Made by a program: the position numbers and the translations under genes
Part shown: piece after piece, positions 11,601-23,730 of the stretch
Position numbering within the stretch: the first letter of the stretch is position 1
Layout: each line of letters opens with the position of its first letter
Source of the DNA: Omphiscola glabra
Lineage: Eukaryota; Mollusca; Gastropoda; Lymnaeidae
Assembly (NCBI GenBank): GCA_964017045.1
Contig: OZ024807.1
Span: forward strand, 18,893,813 to 18,957,812
DNA: 64,000 nucleotides
Direction of reading: 5' to 3'
The notes under the pieces: model-generated
Database searches by the model: none
Told to the model about the DNA's origin: nothing
The model's input: only the letters and a program-made list of their open reading frames with translations

Positions 11601-14600
11601 GTGTGCAAATGTAGTATTACTACCCATGTGGTTTTAAATGTTGAAAAATATTCCATGCTGTATAACTGAAAGTAAATATAGATTTCATGTGGCAATGCAA
11701 GATGATTATACTTAAATTATAGCTTTGAATTTAATAGCAGATAATAACCCTTATGATTGTCTTGTATTCTTTCTATTTAGAATCTATGACATTCCTGAAT
11801 AAATGGTTACAAATATTTTTTTGCTAAAACATCATGATAATTAATGTACTACCTTATAGCTAATCTTATTTCAAATGAGAAAAAGTAAATTTGATCAATT
11901 AAATTTGGTAAGTGGTTAGTAAAGTTTAAAAAGTTTGGGAAGTTATATGCATAATAATGGCTGCCTTAGGGTAGCTCATATGAGAGGAAGAAACAGCGGT
12001 GTAGCGAGACATTGTGTAAAATCTGGAAACATTTAATTAGCACTGTCTTTGGCATATTGCTAATGCACACCAGGACTGAATCATTATTTCTGTAACACTA
12101 GCTGCAGCAGCAAATAGCACCACTTTTGCTTCAGTCTAAAATGTTTAAGTTATTTAATTCCAGGTTTCAATGCATATAGAAATGTACAATTATGTCCGTT
12201 CAATCTATGGGTGGGAAAAGGGGGGGGGGGGGTTTGAAGAAGGAAATCAAGCATGATGAAAGCTCACTAGCCAAACTGGCGACGGGGACATGGGACAAGG
12301 GCATATTCAGCATTAAAGAGACAAGGATTCACTGTCACGCAGATTTGATTTTAGTTTCAAATTAACCTACAAATAATTGATTAGCAACATAGATATGCTA
12401 TGAAATTTATCTGACCTCGCACTGACTGTATATATAAATTTTATTTTTTAATTTTTATTAATTAGTTGTGTCTTATAATAATTATTTTAACTATTAAACT
12501 TTTTAATTTGATTAGTCTTCATTAGTAAAAGAATTTTTTTTAAATAGGTGCCGTTGTGATGTACTGGTGCTTACCATCAAAAAAGTTTTAATATATAATA
12601 TACACATCTTCTTCTATATCTTGAGGGGACACAATCAATGCATTGATCATTCTGGCTCCTATTTATGTAGAGGGGGTTCGCGATGTTTCTGTGCCTGGTA
12701 TTGAACAGAATATTTCACTGGTTGTAAGGGCTACTTAGCAAAGGTATCATCAACTGGAGGTCGGAAGGCAAGAGGCAATAGATGCAATTTTTTCAAGTGT
12801 AGTTGCTCAACTGTTGCATTTGGAAGCTTTTTCCCGTGCTTGATTGTCTTTGGCGGGAATAAGCAGTTCCTGTACTAGGTTTGCTGTTATCAGCCGGAAC
12901 TGCCTGTCATGGTCGTGTCGCTATCTAGAGTGAAGAGGGATGAGTTTTTGTTTAATGCTGGAGTAGTGGACCAGCCCATTTGTTATTTTGTATATAATGG
13001 AGAGCCTGGATAATCATCACCATTCCTCCAATGGTGACTAGCCCATGTTTCAAGCATGCTGCCAACATGTGAAGTGTTCCTGTAGCAGTTCAGGAAAAAA
13101 GTTTGCTGCCTGTTGCTGGACCGGTTCTAAACTTATGATGCTCATGTGGGTGAATGGGTACCAGACAGAAGATGCGTAATCTAAAAGTGGCCGGACAAAG
13201 GCTTCTATAGGCTTTTTCTTTCACACTGGTATTGCCGATCTTAAGATTTCTCCATAAGAACCCTAGGGTCTAGTTTGCCTGGATGCAAATTTTGTTAATA
13301 TGCTCGTCCGAGCGGACCTCTCTTTAAATAGTAACACCGAGGTACCTTACGTAGGAAACTGGCTCATGGGTGCTACTTCTGGAGACTGACAGTGTCTGGC
13401 ACCTGGCAGGATGAAATTTTATGTCCCAGCACATCTCCCACTCAGCTAACAGATGGAGATCCTTTTGTACTAGTAGCTGGTCCTGGTCAGAACTGTTGGC
13501 GATAGTCCTATACACCGCCGTGTCGTCTGCGAATAGACTTGCTTGGAAGGTCAGTTTCTCAGGTAGGTCATTAATGTATTCTAGGAACCAACATGGGCCT
13601 AGAAGAGAACCCTGGGGGACCCCTGACTGAATACGTCAAAGGAGGAGCTTGTGTCGTCCACCCCTACTGCCTGGCATTGGTTTCTGAGGAAGCTACAGAT
13701 CCATGAAGATATATTATGTACTGCTGCCCAGGTGTGTTTCAAGGGTTGGGGTACTGTGTTATATTAGGGAAGTTTGGCATTTACAGTCACTTCATATACT
13801 TGAAATGGCTTTTTTCTCCTTTACCTGCATTCTCTTTACTTTGTATGTAGTTTTCATAAATTGTGTGTGTGGGGGGGGGGGGGGGGGGGGGGGAGAGATA
13901 AAGACTGAGATGTGCCAACTGCTTGATTATAGTTAATATCCGGCGAACAAAAAGCCCTTGCAAAAATAAGGTGAACGCTATTACTAACAATGAAAAAAAT
14001 CCATCTGTCAGTTGATATTGATACAGAGTAGCCTAGGAAAGCATGTGTGCCTTTTTTAAAAGCATTTTATTATAAAAATAAATTGACCAACTATTGATTT
14101 ATTAGAATTTTGTTTTTTCGCTATTACTATTATATCACCAGAAATATAACACGAAACGATGGTGGCGGCAAAGTGTGAACTCACTATCTACTAAAGTTAC
14201 TTGACAAAACACGCATTTAAGTGCATTCACTTTATTGAATCCCAATTAGTGCTAACTTCTGGGGATTTTATTTTGCAGGCCTACTGAACACAGCCTTTTA
14301 GCAATAGAAACACACATACCTACAAAATTATTATCTGCGATGGTAAAAATAAATCAAAATTTAGTTTGTGACATTCAACTAAACCGTTTTTAACTGGTTT
14401 TCATTTTAAATCCTTAATCATAATTACATATCTTTCATTTATGAATAAAGAAGACATTTTATATTTTATTGATATAAAATGTAAATGGTACCAAATTAAA
14501 TAAGACAAGTATATAAAATTCAATTCTTGATAACAAGTTTCACAAACCTTTTGACCCATCGGCATGTGGCAACAGATTATCCATTTCCCTAAAAAAAAAA

Positions 14601-17600
14601 GAAAATAATTTTATTTAAATTTATATGTAAAATACGTCACTGAATTTAAATTGTAATGTACTTATTGGAATGGCATTGTAATTAGTGTCATTGGCGTATT
14701 TACATTGCCACACCACTTGTATAAAGACTCATGAAAATATTAAATACGTGTTGCTTACAAACATTTACAAAAATAGATCGGCCCTGACATCATGAATGGT
14801 TTACGTAGGATAAACATGTTTTTACATTCAATTGTTTTTTTACCTTTTCTGTTTATCTTCCATCTCACACTTATGTCGAGAATTATATTTTCTAAATCTG
14901 GAGAAAAGTAAAATTCTTTATTTGAAACACATCTTGCTTCACTTTTTTTATTATGTATCTGACACCTAAATATATATATATATATATGTATATATTCTTC
15001 AGTTTTGTCATATATCTATATATACATTTAAAAAATATATATGTTACACACATAAAGATATATATATATATATATATTAACTCATACCTTATTATGTGCA
15101 TGAACAAAATGAGTAGCATTGTAAGCATGAAGACTGATCCAATAATCAAAGCAATTGTTACAATTGACATAGGGCTCTTTTCAGTGTCTTAATACAAAAA
15201 AAAAAATTATAATTAAGAAACACAATTTTTGATTCATAAAATAATAATTTATAATACAATTATTTTATTTGGCGTAACAGCTATGAAGAAATATTCTACG
15301 TTGGCAAAGGCCCATTAAAGAACCAAACTCAAACAACTAATGATACAACATTTGTGAATTGACACTTGCAATTTGGGAATAAAAATAATAAAAAAGAGAG
15401 ATAGAATGCCTTTTAAATAAATCTGACCAACACCTTAAACTTCCATAAGTAAGTGCTTTTCATTTTACTCCATTTAATACATTTATCTTTAATTTTTTCA
15501 GACTTACCGGCTTGAATTCTACAGGTGACATTATTGTAGTCCCCATCCAGCCTACAGGCAGCAAACTTTAAAGTTACAATTAGAATCTGTTGAGCACTAA
15601 GGGTTCGTTTCAGAACAGCCGAATTATTAAATGTTGCAACATTCTGGGAGTCATCTGTCAGGATCTCTATGAGACATGGTGTTGCTGGACTTGAACAAAC
15701 AAACTCTAGCTTTAAGTCACTGATACTTATGTTTGCTCCACAATCATCAATATAGTAGTTGTCTCCATTTATTGTAATTGTTCCAGTAACATTTCTAGCA
15801 TCTGTGGAAATAAATAAATAAAATTAAACTTACTACTTTCCAGTGTATCAATTAGAGTTTTTGTTAACTAATTACTTAGATGTTGGCCCGTTGCTATTAA
15901 CAATATTTAAAAATGCTTCAAGTTGCAGCTTTTCAATCTTCTCATAAGAAGCTCTGCAAGCCGTAGAGCAGGGGAGGTCAACCAGTGACCCACTAAAACA
16001 TTTACTGCTGGCCACATGGCCTTCCGATTAACATTTCATAAAATTGTCAAATTGTGAATGATTATCTGTAAAAGCCTTTGAAAATTAATAATAAAATGAT
16101 AAAAGTGTCAAACTAATAATATTAATCACATACACATATTTGCAAAATGAACACTGAATGAATTGTCAAAATCCATCTTCAATGACAGATATTAACAATT
16201 ATCATGTAACCTGCAAACAAAAAAATATCCCTGCAGCCCTCTTAAATTATAAAGAATTTGAGAAGGTTAAATACTAAAGGAGTAAACTGATAAGCAGGAG
16301 AAAAGCTTGGAAGAGATCACATAAAATGTTCTTATGCAAACTAATTAAAATAAAAGCAAGTTGAATTTGGATATACTAAGTCATAGCAGAACAAATGTAG
16401 AAAAGTTACGTAGCAGATAATGAAAGTTGCTTAGGAAAACAACTATTTGATCAGGAAGTATTAACTTGAACAAATAACCGAGGTGAGAATTGGTAGAACT
16501 ATATTTCTGTACTGGTATTTTATAAAAAAATTTTCATATTCATAATGTATCATTGTTCCCCTTGGTAGATGAAAAGTATTATTTTTAAAAATACTATGCA
16601 GTTAAAATGCAAATTCACTTCAGGGAACAAACTTTCAATTTTTTAACACTGGAAACAACTGCAAACAACTTTGTTGAAGAAAAATATCTATATGTAACTC
16701 TCACATGAAAAGATGATATAAATACTTGAATACCATAAGTTTCTGGGACAATCTGGTAGTCGGAGCTAATTTCATTTTGATTGGCATCACTCAAGACAGC
16801 TTTAATCTGTGCACCAATATATTTTGGCTGTACTTGAAGAGTAATAAATACATGAAAAACATTATCCCCTGTCTTCTCACAGTAGTAGTCCAAATCTTTC
16901 CTCTCCATACATGCTGATGAGGGATGGATATGAAATAGCTGAAATTGAAAAATTAGATTTAATACCTTTTGTCAATGTGCACTGAATTATTGCCACAAAC
17001 CACTCCCCCTTTCTTTCTTCTTTAATTAAAATAGTTTGTAATTAAACAGTAGGATGACAGGGGTCTCTTATTATTTTATTTTATTACAAGAGCTTGAAAG
17101 GTTTTTTTTAAATTTAATGGAATCGGAAAGAGATGATTCTGCAATGGTTTTGTAAAGTAATCAGCTTGCAATTTTAGCTTAAAGCTCATTTTTATTAACA
17201 TATCTCTTATGTTAATATAGGAAATATGATGTTTGAACAGATGATATGGTGAGAGCCTGCAAAAGCAATAAACTGAAAGGGAATCATAAGAGAAAATCAC
17301 AAAATCAGCTATATTAGTTAGCATATAATGTGTTTTGAACTTGGGAATTCATAGTGCAAAAGAATTATAGAAATTAGACAAATTCAGATGGCTTTAAAAC
17401 ACAAAACCGAAATTTAAAAAAAAAAAAAAAAAAGTGAAAGAAGTGAGAAAATTATTATCCTCTTTTTGAGTTGTTGGGTCTAAGTTTCGGTCCCAACAAT
17501 TTTATCTGTTAATTAAATATGACAATGTTACTTTAAATGACTAAAAATATGTTTAAAAATTGTTGTATTATAGCATTTACAACACTTATGTTTTAAATAC

Positions 17601-18176
17601 TTAAAATAATGAATGATCTCAAATTGTAACCATGCAATAAATATAAAAACAAATTTAGCTACAAGTTTAAGGCACATCATCTTATCAATTGAACCTAACA
17701 CACATTAAGAGTGAGTCTCAGTTATAAATAAAGAAATTAACTAAACTAATTCTACTAGTAATTGCAAACATAATACAAAATGTATCACAAATTAAGGTAT
17801 CTTTTAATAGAGGTAGAAAAAAATGAGTAACGAATTGTCAAAGGCCTCCTCTCTATTGCTTAAGTTGTAAAAAAGACATTTTCGTAACTGCTGTTAAATT
17901 AACTTTTTTTAATAATGATAAGTAAAGGTACGCTGCATAACCTTTAATTACCTTTTTGTAGTCATTGGTAGTCGTTTCTTTTATCATGTACGTGGAAAAT
18001 ATAAATTCATTACTCGGCTGGGTAAAATTAATAATGCTTTTGAAGACTAGTTTATCAACATAGTTTATGAATCCACTGGCACACTTGGTTACACAGTGTT
18101 TGTGTTCCAACTCCAGTAACTTGATGTCTTGGCTGTAGAGCAAGCCTGTAAGCGGTAGATGTAGGAGCAAGAACAT
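8683..18176 (-). CDS. Complete eight-exon gene for an unrecognised type I membrane protein (369 aa)
   Basis: Coding exons on the minus strand, 5' to 3': 18176-17952, 16938-16734, 15801-15508, 15187-15088, 14897-14844, 14588-14548, 10139-10084, 8817-8683. All junctions are GT..AG and the joined frame stays open for 369 codons. The start is the ATG after an in-frame TAA. Residues 1-15 (MFLLLHLPLTGLLYS) form a signal peptide. Residues of about 16-246 form an extracellular region with nine cysteines and several N-x-S/T sites. Its end (exon 3, phase 1-1, ending NNVTCRIQA) faintly resembles the last strand of an Ig-type domain, which is a weak inference. A hydrophobic helix at about 248-273 is followed by a basic stop-transfer stretch and a tail of about 95 residues encoded by four small exons. 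I do not recognise the family. A membrane receptor or adhesion role is likely from topology alone. Confidence 0.8.
9187..9533. mobile_element. Possible hAT-type MITE
   Basis: It starts CAGGGGTTTTGATCCTGGGG, and its other end, read on the minus strand, is CAAGGGCTCTTAACCTTTTT. Both match the general CAGGGGTTCTCAACCTTT terminal pattern of hAT MITEs. A 14-G run lies inside (9451-9464). No clear 8-bp target duplication is visible. It lies in an intron of the unknown membrane protein gene. Confidence 0.4.
12610..13735 (-). mobile_element. Jockey/CR1-like LINE, 5'-truncated, in an intron
   Basis: The minus strand carries RT words in partly broken frames: INDLPEKLTFQASLFADDTA, QLLVQKDLHLLAEWEM, HPARCQTLSVSRSS, SYVRYLGVTI. 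The 3' region, with GQRRDHD-like and AARTKC-like residues, recurs at 51005-51400. It lies between exons 7 and 6 of the unknown membrane protein gene, in the same orientation as that gene. The 3' end (near 12610) carries a CTTCTTCTATAT word shared with the other copies. Confidence 0.8.
13871..13893 (+). repeat. Poly(G) run of 23 bases
   Basis: This is the longest of many pure G or C runs in an otherwise AT-rich window. Others are at 1229-1248, 4419-4436, 9451-9464, 10812-10824, 12220-12232, 19890-19902, 24094-24107, 33452-33465, 35988-36001, 53811-53828, 59147-59162 and 60393-60404. It is preceded by a short GTGTGT stretch. Confidence 0.95.
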
Positions 18177-18196
18177 CAGTTATTTAAATGCATATA
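18177..18196 (-). other. 5' UTR part of the first coding exon, unknown membrane protein gene
   Basis: A TTTTTTAG acceptor on the minus strand lies 20 bases upstream of the ATG at 18176, so the transcript probably has an upstream noncoding exon. Two candidates with plausible splice sites are 18542-18463 (TTTCAG acceptor, GTAAAT donor) and one ending at 20666 (GGTCG before a GTAAGT donor). Neither is proven. Confidence 0.4.
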
Positions 18197-18640
18197 CTAA
18201 AAAATATATATATATATATTTTTTTTTTTTTAAATGGGAAATCGATCTCAAAATAATGAAAAAGAAAAGTTTCGACATTTACAATTTTATATGTACCATA
18301 AACCAGACAACTAGTTCAGTTACACTTCACCTCTGATGCACCAAGTAATTAATTATTTTTGATACAACTATTTGTGATTATACAATTTATTTGTTGGCTA
18401 ACACAGTAGTAGTTATAAAACTGGGGGACCTCCAAAGAGACATATAAAAAAACAATATTTACTTAAGTAAGATTGAAGGATGTAAATCCTGCTCCAAATA
18501 TGAAGATGCCACATAGTGTGATTGGCAAGTTTCCATTTATTGCTGAAATAGTACAAAACTATAATTGATATGAATCAAAACAAAACAGTGTTAAAATCGT
18601 TTGATATATTCTGACAAATCCTTTAGTATTTTATTTTAAA

Positions 18641-18826
18641 CTCAGTGCCAGGGTTGTATAGCTATCTTGCTTTTTTTTTTATTGCATTGATAAAACTCAA
18701 GGGGGCAAGGTTGTAAATATATCTTGATTTTTTAACGTAATTGATAAAACTCAAGGGGGCAAGGTTGTAAATCTATCTTGATTTTTTTACGTAATTGATA
18801 AAACAAAAGGTGCCAGGGTTGCCCAA
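18641..18826. repeat. Tandem repeat, about 55 bp, three and a half copies
   Basis: Copies start near 18641, 18697, 18751 and 18805. Each carries the words GGGGGCAAGGTTGTAAAT (or a close variant), a T-run and AATTGATAAAAC. It lies just upstream of the unknown membrane protein gene on the minus strand. Confidence 0.8.
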
Positions 18827-18829
18827 TCA

Positions 18830-21800
18830 AAAAATAAAATTTACTGACAAGTATTCTGAATCTGCACATTTATTACAGAAAAGCTAAAAAAAAAACTATT
18901 TTGTTTAGCAATGCTTTGAGCTTGTTTCAATTTTAATGTTTTAAAAACATAAATGTAAGTTAAATCAAAAACCATTTGGCTCTTATGCTAATTCAAAGCC
19001 AAGGGTGTTTTAAAAAAAAATTGTTTTATGAGTTATTTTAGTTTTACTTTTTGGATACCTGTAAGTAAACAGCTTAAAAATAAAGAGCTAATTAAAAATT
19101 ATAGCAACAATGGAATTTTTTTAATTTGAGAATGGCTGTTTATGGAGCTCATTGTTCTAATGTTCATAAGTGTTAAGCGTAGCTACTCTATTGCTAATGC
19201 ATGTAAAGCATAGTCATATGCATTGGCTTCATTGGGGAGGAGGGGGGTGACACCCTTATAAGCCTTATAGGGGGCTGAAACAAAGGGTTGCCCACTCAAT
19301 AAATAAAATTTATGAACACACATTCTATATGTCTACAGTTTTTATGGACAAGAAAATTTTATTTAGGACACAATTTAAATTATGTTGCTAGAACTATGAA
19401 ATTAAAAAAAAAAAAAAACTATAAATTCTGTAAGATTATCTTTCTATGACTCTTTGTAGGCCTGCTATGGGATAATGTCAAATATCAAATACTTATGATG
19501 TTTCTATGACTATAACTTTGCGAATTAAAATGATTTAGTCCAGTATTTCTGATTTTTCCATTTTTGTCAGTTGAAAGTTATAATCATAAGATAAGAGGAA
19601 GAATGCTATCTTTGAATCTTGATGAAGCCTATGACTATGAATACTGAAGTGATGACAGGTTTGCATCTATGAAGACTACTAAATTAAAGTTTTAATCATT
19701 AACATTAATGTTTCAATCAAAGTTATTTTAATGTATTTTTTAATGTTGTTACTAGTGTTATCTAAAATTCTATGTTTTCTTCTTATGTCTTATAATTTCT
19801 ATATTCTAGTCCATAGCAGTATGGCCTAAGGGGGATTATTTACAACAGTAAGGTTCTTTTTTTTCAGGGAGGGGAGGGTGTGGATTTGAGGGGGGGGGGG
19901 GGTCAAAGAGGGGTTGAAACCATAGGCTACATGACATGATGACTATGAGTTTACAGCATGGGATGACAACAACCAAAGTGGCCAATACAATAGTTACTAT
20001 CACTAACAAGTTTAGTAATTAATTACAATTGAGATATAGGCAATATACTAGTTATAATATAGTATAGTTAAGTATAGCCTTCTTTAAGAAAATCTTATTC
20101 TTAATATTAGGGAGAAGTTAGTTTTGAGGTTGTTCTTTTTTAAAATACATTTTATGATTTCATCTAATCATTAGGTCATTAGACTAATTACTATTGCTGT
20201 GGGCCATGTCCGGCAATGGGACACTTGAACGTGAACTTCAATAACTATTTTTCTCCAACTCAAAGTATCATTAGTCATTAATCAGTACTTAGTATAGTAT
20301 TTGACGACTCCAAGTATCATTCGTCATTAGTAGTAGTAGTAGACGTGTACATTATTTTATTGAAATATATCACATTTCATATATATATATTATATATATT
20401 ATATGATATACATGTATTTCGATAAAATAAAATACTGTAGAATTTATTCCTACGCCTACACGGTCACACGTATACTACTACTACCAATACTAGTCAGAGA
20501 GTTTTTGTTCGATTAAAAATTTAAAGATATCTACGTTCCATGTAGTGATAGTGTAGACGTACAACTAAAATGGTATCGATTTTTAACGCTTTGCAATTTT
20601 TTTTTTTTTTTAGATAAGATCGATAAAACAAGTAAAAGAAAATCCAAACAGCTTATTACACTTACCGACCTCCAGATTTCAAAATTTAGCCTGTCTTGGA
20701 TATCCTCCCCTAGTTATAAACGCTAAACATTAAAATAGCCATAAATTAATAATTCATTAATATGTAGTCTATTCATTAATAATTAATTATTATTATTTTT
20801 TTTTTAAATTGCTGTCTCTAATTTAACTAAAAAGTGATATATTATAAAGTTCACCATTTTCCTTTTTTTTTTTGTTGCAGTTTTTGAGAAGGACGTTTGA
20901 GTCGTTTGTCATGATGATCATGATGTCTGAATGATGTGTCATGGCCAGGCCATTAGTTTTAAATGTACTCGATTCGATGTATGTTGAGCTAGATAGAATA
21001 AAAACTTTAAAAAATATATTTTAAAAAAAACAACAATTGAGAAATTAATGGGAGCATACGAATAGTACAAGTTTTGTCACTCCTCAGAACGGCGGTCCCA
21101 TAATAAAAATATAATACTTTTCGTTAAAAACTATCCGGCTACCAGCCTAATAACCGCCGATAACTGGTGACATAAATGTTTGCTTCAAATTTTGTTTGCA
21201 GACTCATTATTATTATTGCTATTAAAAATATAAAATAAACACTACCATGGCCGGCAGACTGCAAGCACCGGTTTATATTTCAAATAATTATAATGAATAA
21301 TGTTTTATCAGGAAACATTCCGATTGATTCTGCAAACTTAGACTTATCATGACTTATGATATAAATGATTAGCTTGCTGAACACAGTATATAAAACAGCA
21401 ATTAATTAAACAGAGATAACGTTTGTTTCTTTGATGTATTTTTATTTCATGTTCTTCTTCTATTTTTCACCCCTTTTTTTATTTCGGGAGATGATGAAGA
21501 GGCTGATGAAGATCGCGATCTTTTTAAAAAAAATGAATATATTTAAGTTTAAGTCACCAATTATCGGTGGCTATTGGGCTGGTTGCCGGACACTTACTAA
21601 AGTATAGTACTAATAGTATTCTATTTTTATTTTGGACCGCCGATCTAAGAAATGCCCACGTTTTATTATAAAATGCGTTTGTGTTTTATTTAAGTGATTA
21701 CATGTGATGATTTTATTACATTCAGGAAATTCCTGATATTCAGGAAAATGTAACATACTTAAAAAAAATACTTAGTCATATTTATTAAATTCTCAAAGCC

Positions 21801-22089
21801 CAAATGCTTTTCTCTTTTTAACTGTTAGAATAACTGCCCCACTTGAACTTGCTTTTTGTTTTTCATGCCCTTTCTATCAGTTGTATTAGTTTTAGAAAAC
21901 ATTCTTCTGGATTTAGTATTTTTTTAAAAATATATATATATATATATTCAAGTTTATTAAGAGACAAGTTTTAGTAGTTTGAAATTTCAAATAAATATTT
22001 CAATCAACTAAATAGTGTGAAATTTATAACATAGTTCTTACGATTTCCTTCAGATAAAATCACACATTACAATTATGTAATATATATAT

Positions 22090-22149
<60 letters not shown>

Positions 22150-22427
22150 GGTATACCTAATTATGCTATTAATATTCAATTTATAAACATGACCAGTTTT
22201 GAAAACCCATAAGTAAAGTGTACAAAACTTTCTATCAAGTATTATAAGTAAGTTGTTGGTTTAATTTAAGTGCTTTAAAAAAAATTGTACATTAGAATTA
22301 TCACATAGGTCAGTGGTGTGCATAAAAGGTGCTTTTGTGAACATATAGGTTTACGCTCATGGGTGAACTTCTATTACATTTTATTACCAACTTTATTTTA
22401 TTTCATATAGTAGATTTATGATGTGTT
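18830..22427. other. Intergenic AT-rich stretch, no gene supported
   Basis: The stretch contains a palindromic AT tract near 20340-20480 (GTAGTAGTAG...ACGTGTAC on one side, CACACGTATACTACTAC on the other), several A/T homopolymers, a G-run at 19890 and a long (TA)n tract at about 22078-22146. No coding exon with splice signals was recognised. Confidence 0.5.
22078..22146. repeat. (TA)n microsatellite
   Basis: Nearly uninterrupted TA dinucleotides. Similar tracts lie at 30065-30110 and 54340-54418. Confidence 0.95.
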
Positions 22428-23141
22428 CAGTGGCGTTGCTAGGGTTGGTGACACCTGATGCGTTAAACTTATGGTGTCACACACATCCCCCTATCACCCC
22501 CGACTTCAACGATGGATTTCTTCTTGTTAAAATAAGTCCAAATCATAAAAATGACGACAACAAAAAAAAAAAAAAAGAAATTAATTGAGGGCCAGGGGGT
22601 AAATGTTTTTAAGAACTGTAACATGCACTTGGAATCACCCGAACACATGGCGTTGGGTATCAAAGCTTCTTGTCACGAAAGTTCCCGAACACTTCAAGCC
22701 GAGTTGAATCATGGTGGTTTTTTTTCTGAATTGCTATAGGGCAGTGGTTCTCAACCTTTCTAATGCCGCGACCCTTTAATACAGTTCCTCATGATGTGGC
22801 TACCCCCAATCACAAAATTATTTTCGTTGCCACTTAATAAATGTAGCGTACATGTGTTTTCCAATGGTCTATGGCGACCCCTGGGAAAGGGTCGTTCGAC
22901 CCCCAAAGGCGTCGCGACCCACAGATTGAGAACCGCTGTGCTATAGGGTCACCTCATGTATGACGCATCAACCTTGACCTTTTAATAAAGCACACTTTTG
23001 GATTTGTTGCATGTGTGGACAATTTATGTGTGGTGGGTTATTCTTTCATGAAATTCGTTAAATATGCAATTTTTCATTTTGGTGTCACGCCCTGAAATTG
23101 TGTCACCCGGTGCGGTCAGCATCCTCCTAGTTACGCAACTG
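22428..23141. mobile_element. Non-autonomous hAT element with perfect 8-bp target duplication
   Basis: The left end reads CAGTGGCGTTGCTAGGG and the right end, on the minus strand, CAGTTGCGTAACTAGG. Flanking bases 22420-22427 and 23142-23149 are both GATGTGTT, the 8-bp duplication expected of hAT transposition. The interior has subterminal TGTCAC..CCCGG words but no transposase. A second, SPIN-like element sits inside it at 22742-22938. Terminal fragments resembling this family occur at about 36003-36095 and 39287-39360. Confidence 0.85.
22742..22938. mobile_element. SPIN-like hAT MITE nested in another hAT element
   Basis: The left terminus is CAGTGGTTCTCAACCT and the right terminus on the minus strand is CAGCGGTTCTCAATCT, giving 16-bp inverted repeats with two differences. 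Internal words (TTTAATACAGTTCCTCAT, AAAATTATTTTCGTTGC, GGGTCGTTCGACCCCCAAAG) match what I recall of the SPIN (Space Invaders) hAT family, known for horizontal spread between vertebrates and some invertebrates. The flanks carry a 10-bp direct repeat, TGCTATAGGG (22732-22741 and 22939-22948). hAT normally duplicates 8 bp, so two bases may match by chance. The element is about 197 bp, too short for a transposase. Confidence 0.85.
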
Positions 23142-23387
23142 GATGTGTTTATTTGGAAGGTATAATCTTAAGTTGGTTTTGATTTAGCCCTAAGTAAGCG
23201 TTTAGTAAAAACTACGCGACTAATAATAACGTAATACATGTGTCACTTATTTTTCCTTCATTTTGAGTAAGCTCTAAATTAGAAAGCGTGTAATGAACTA
23301 TATACATTACATCGACATTTAACTGCGCTATTATGTTAAAATCCTTCTGAGGAACCCGGCTAAATGTTTTTAAAATCATGTAAGGCT

Positions 23388-23730
23388 GCACCTATTGGTC
23401 CATGGGTACTAGATTTGAGAGTTTGGGATTAAAAAACGATTTAAAATATTATTGTTGGGTTTGTAAGACCAAATGTGTATCAAATGAAAGATAATTCAAT
23501 GTACTATACGTTTGTAAACTTAATTCTTCATTTTAACTAAAGTAAACTACTACAAATGGCATCCGAATAGCATTAGTCAAAATGGACCCGGACACGAAGC
23601 GCCGCCATTCGCACCCGGGTACTATTAGACTCAATGATGCCTCATTTGGTCTTACAAATCCAACAATAATATTTTAAATCGTTTTTTAATCCCAACCTCT
23701 CACTTCCGGTACCCGGGTACCAATAGCCAC
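23388..23730. repeat. Long-armed palindrome (MITE-like), arms of about 88 bp
   Basis: The left arm 23388-23477 and right arm 23643-23730 are reverse complements with few differences. Shared words are CCTATTGG / CCAATAG, GATTTAAAATATTATTGTTG and TTGTAAGACCAAATG. About 165 bases separate them, including a GC-rich GGACACGAAGCGCCGCC segment. The long terminal inverted repeats suggest a foldback or non-autonomous DNA element. Confidence 0.8.
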
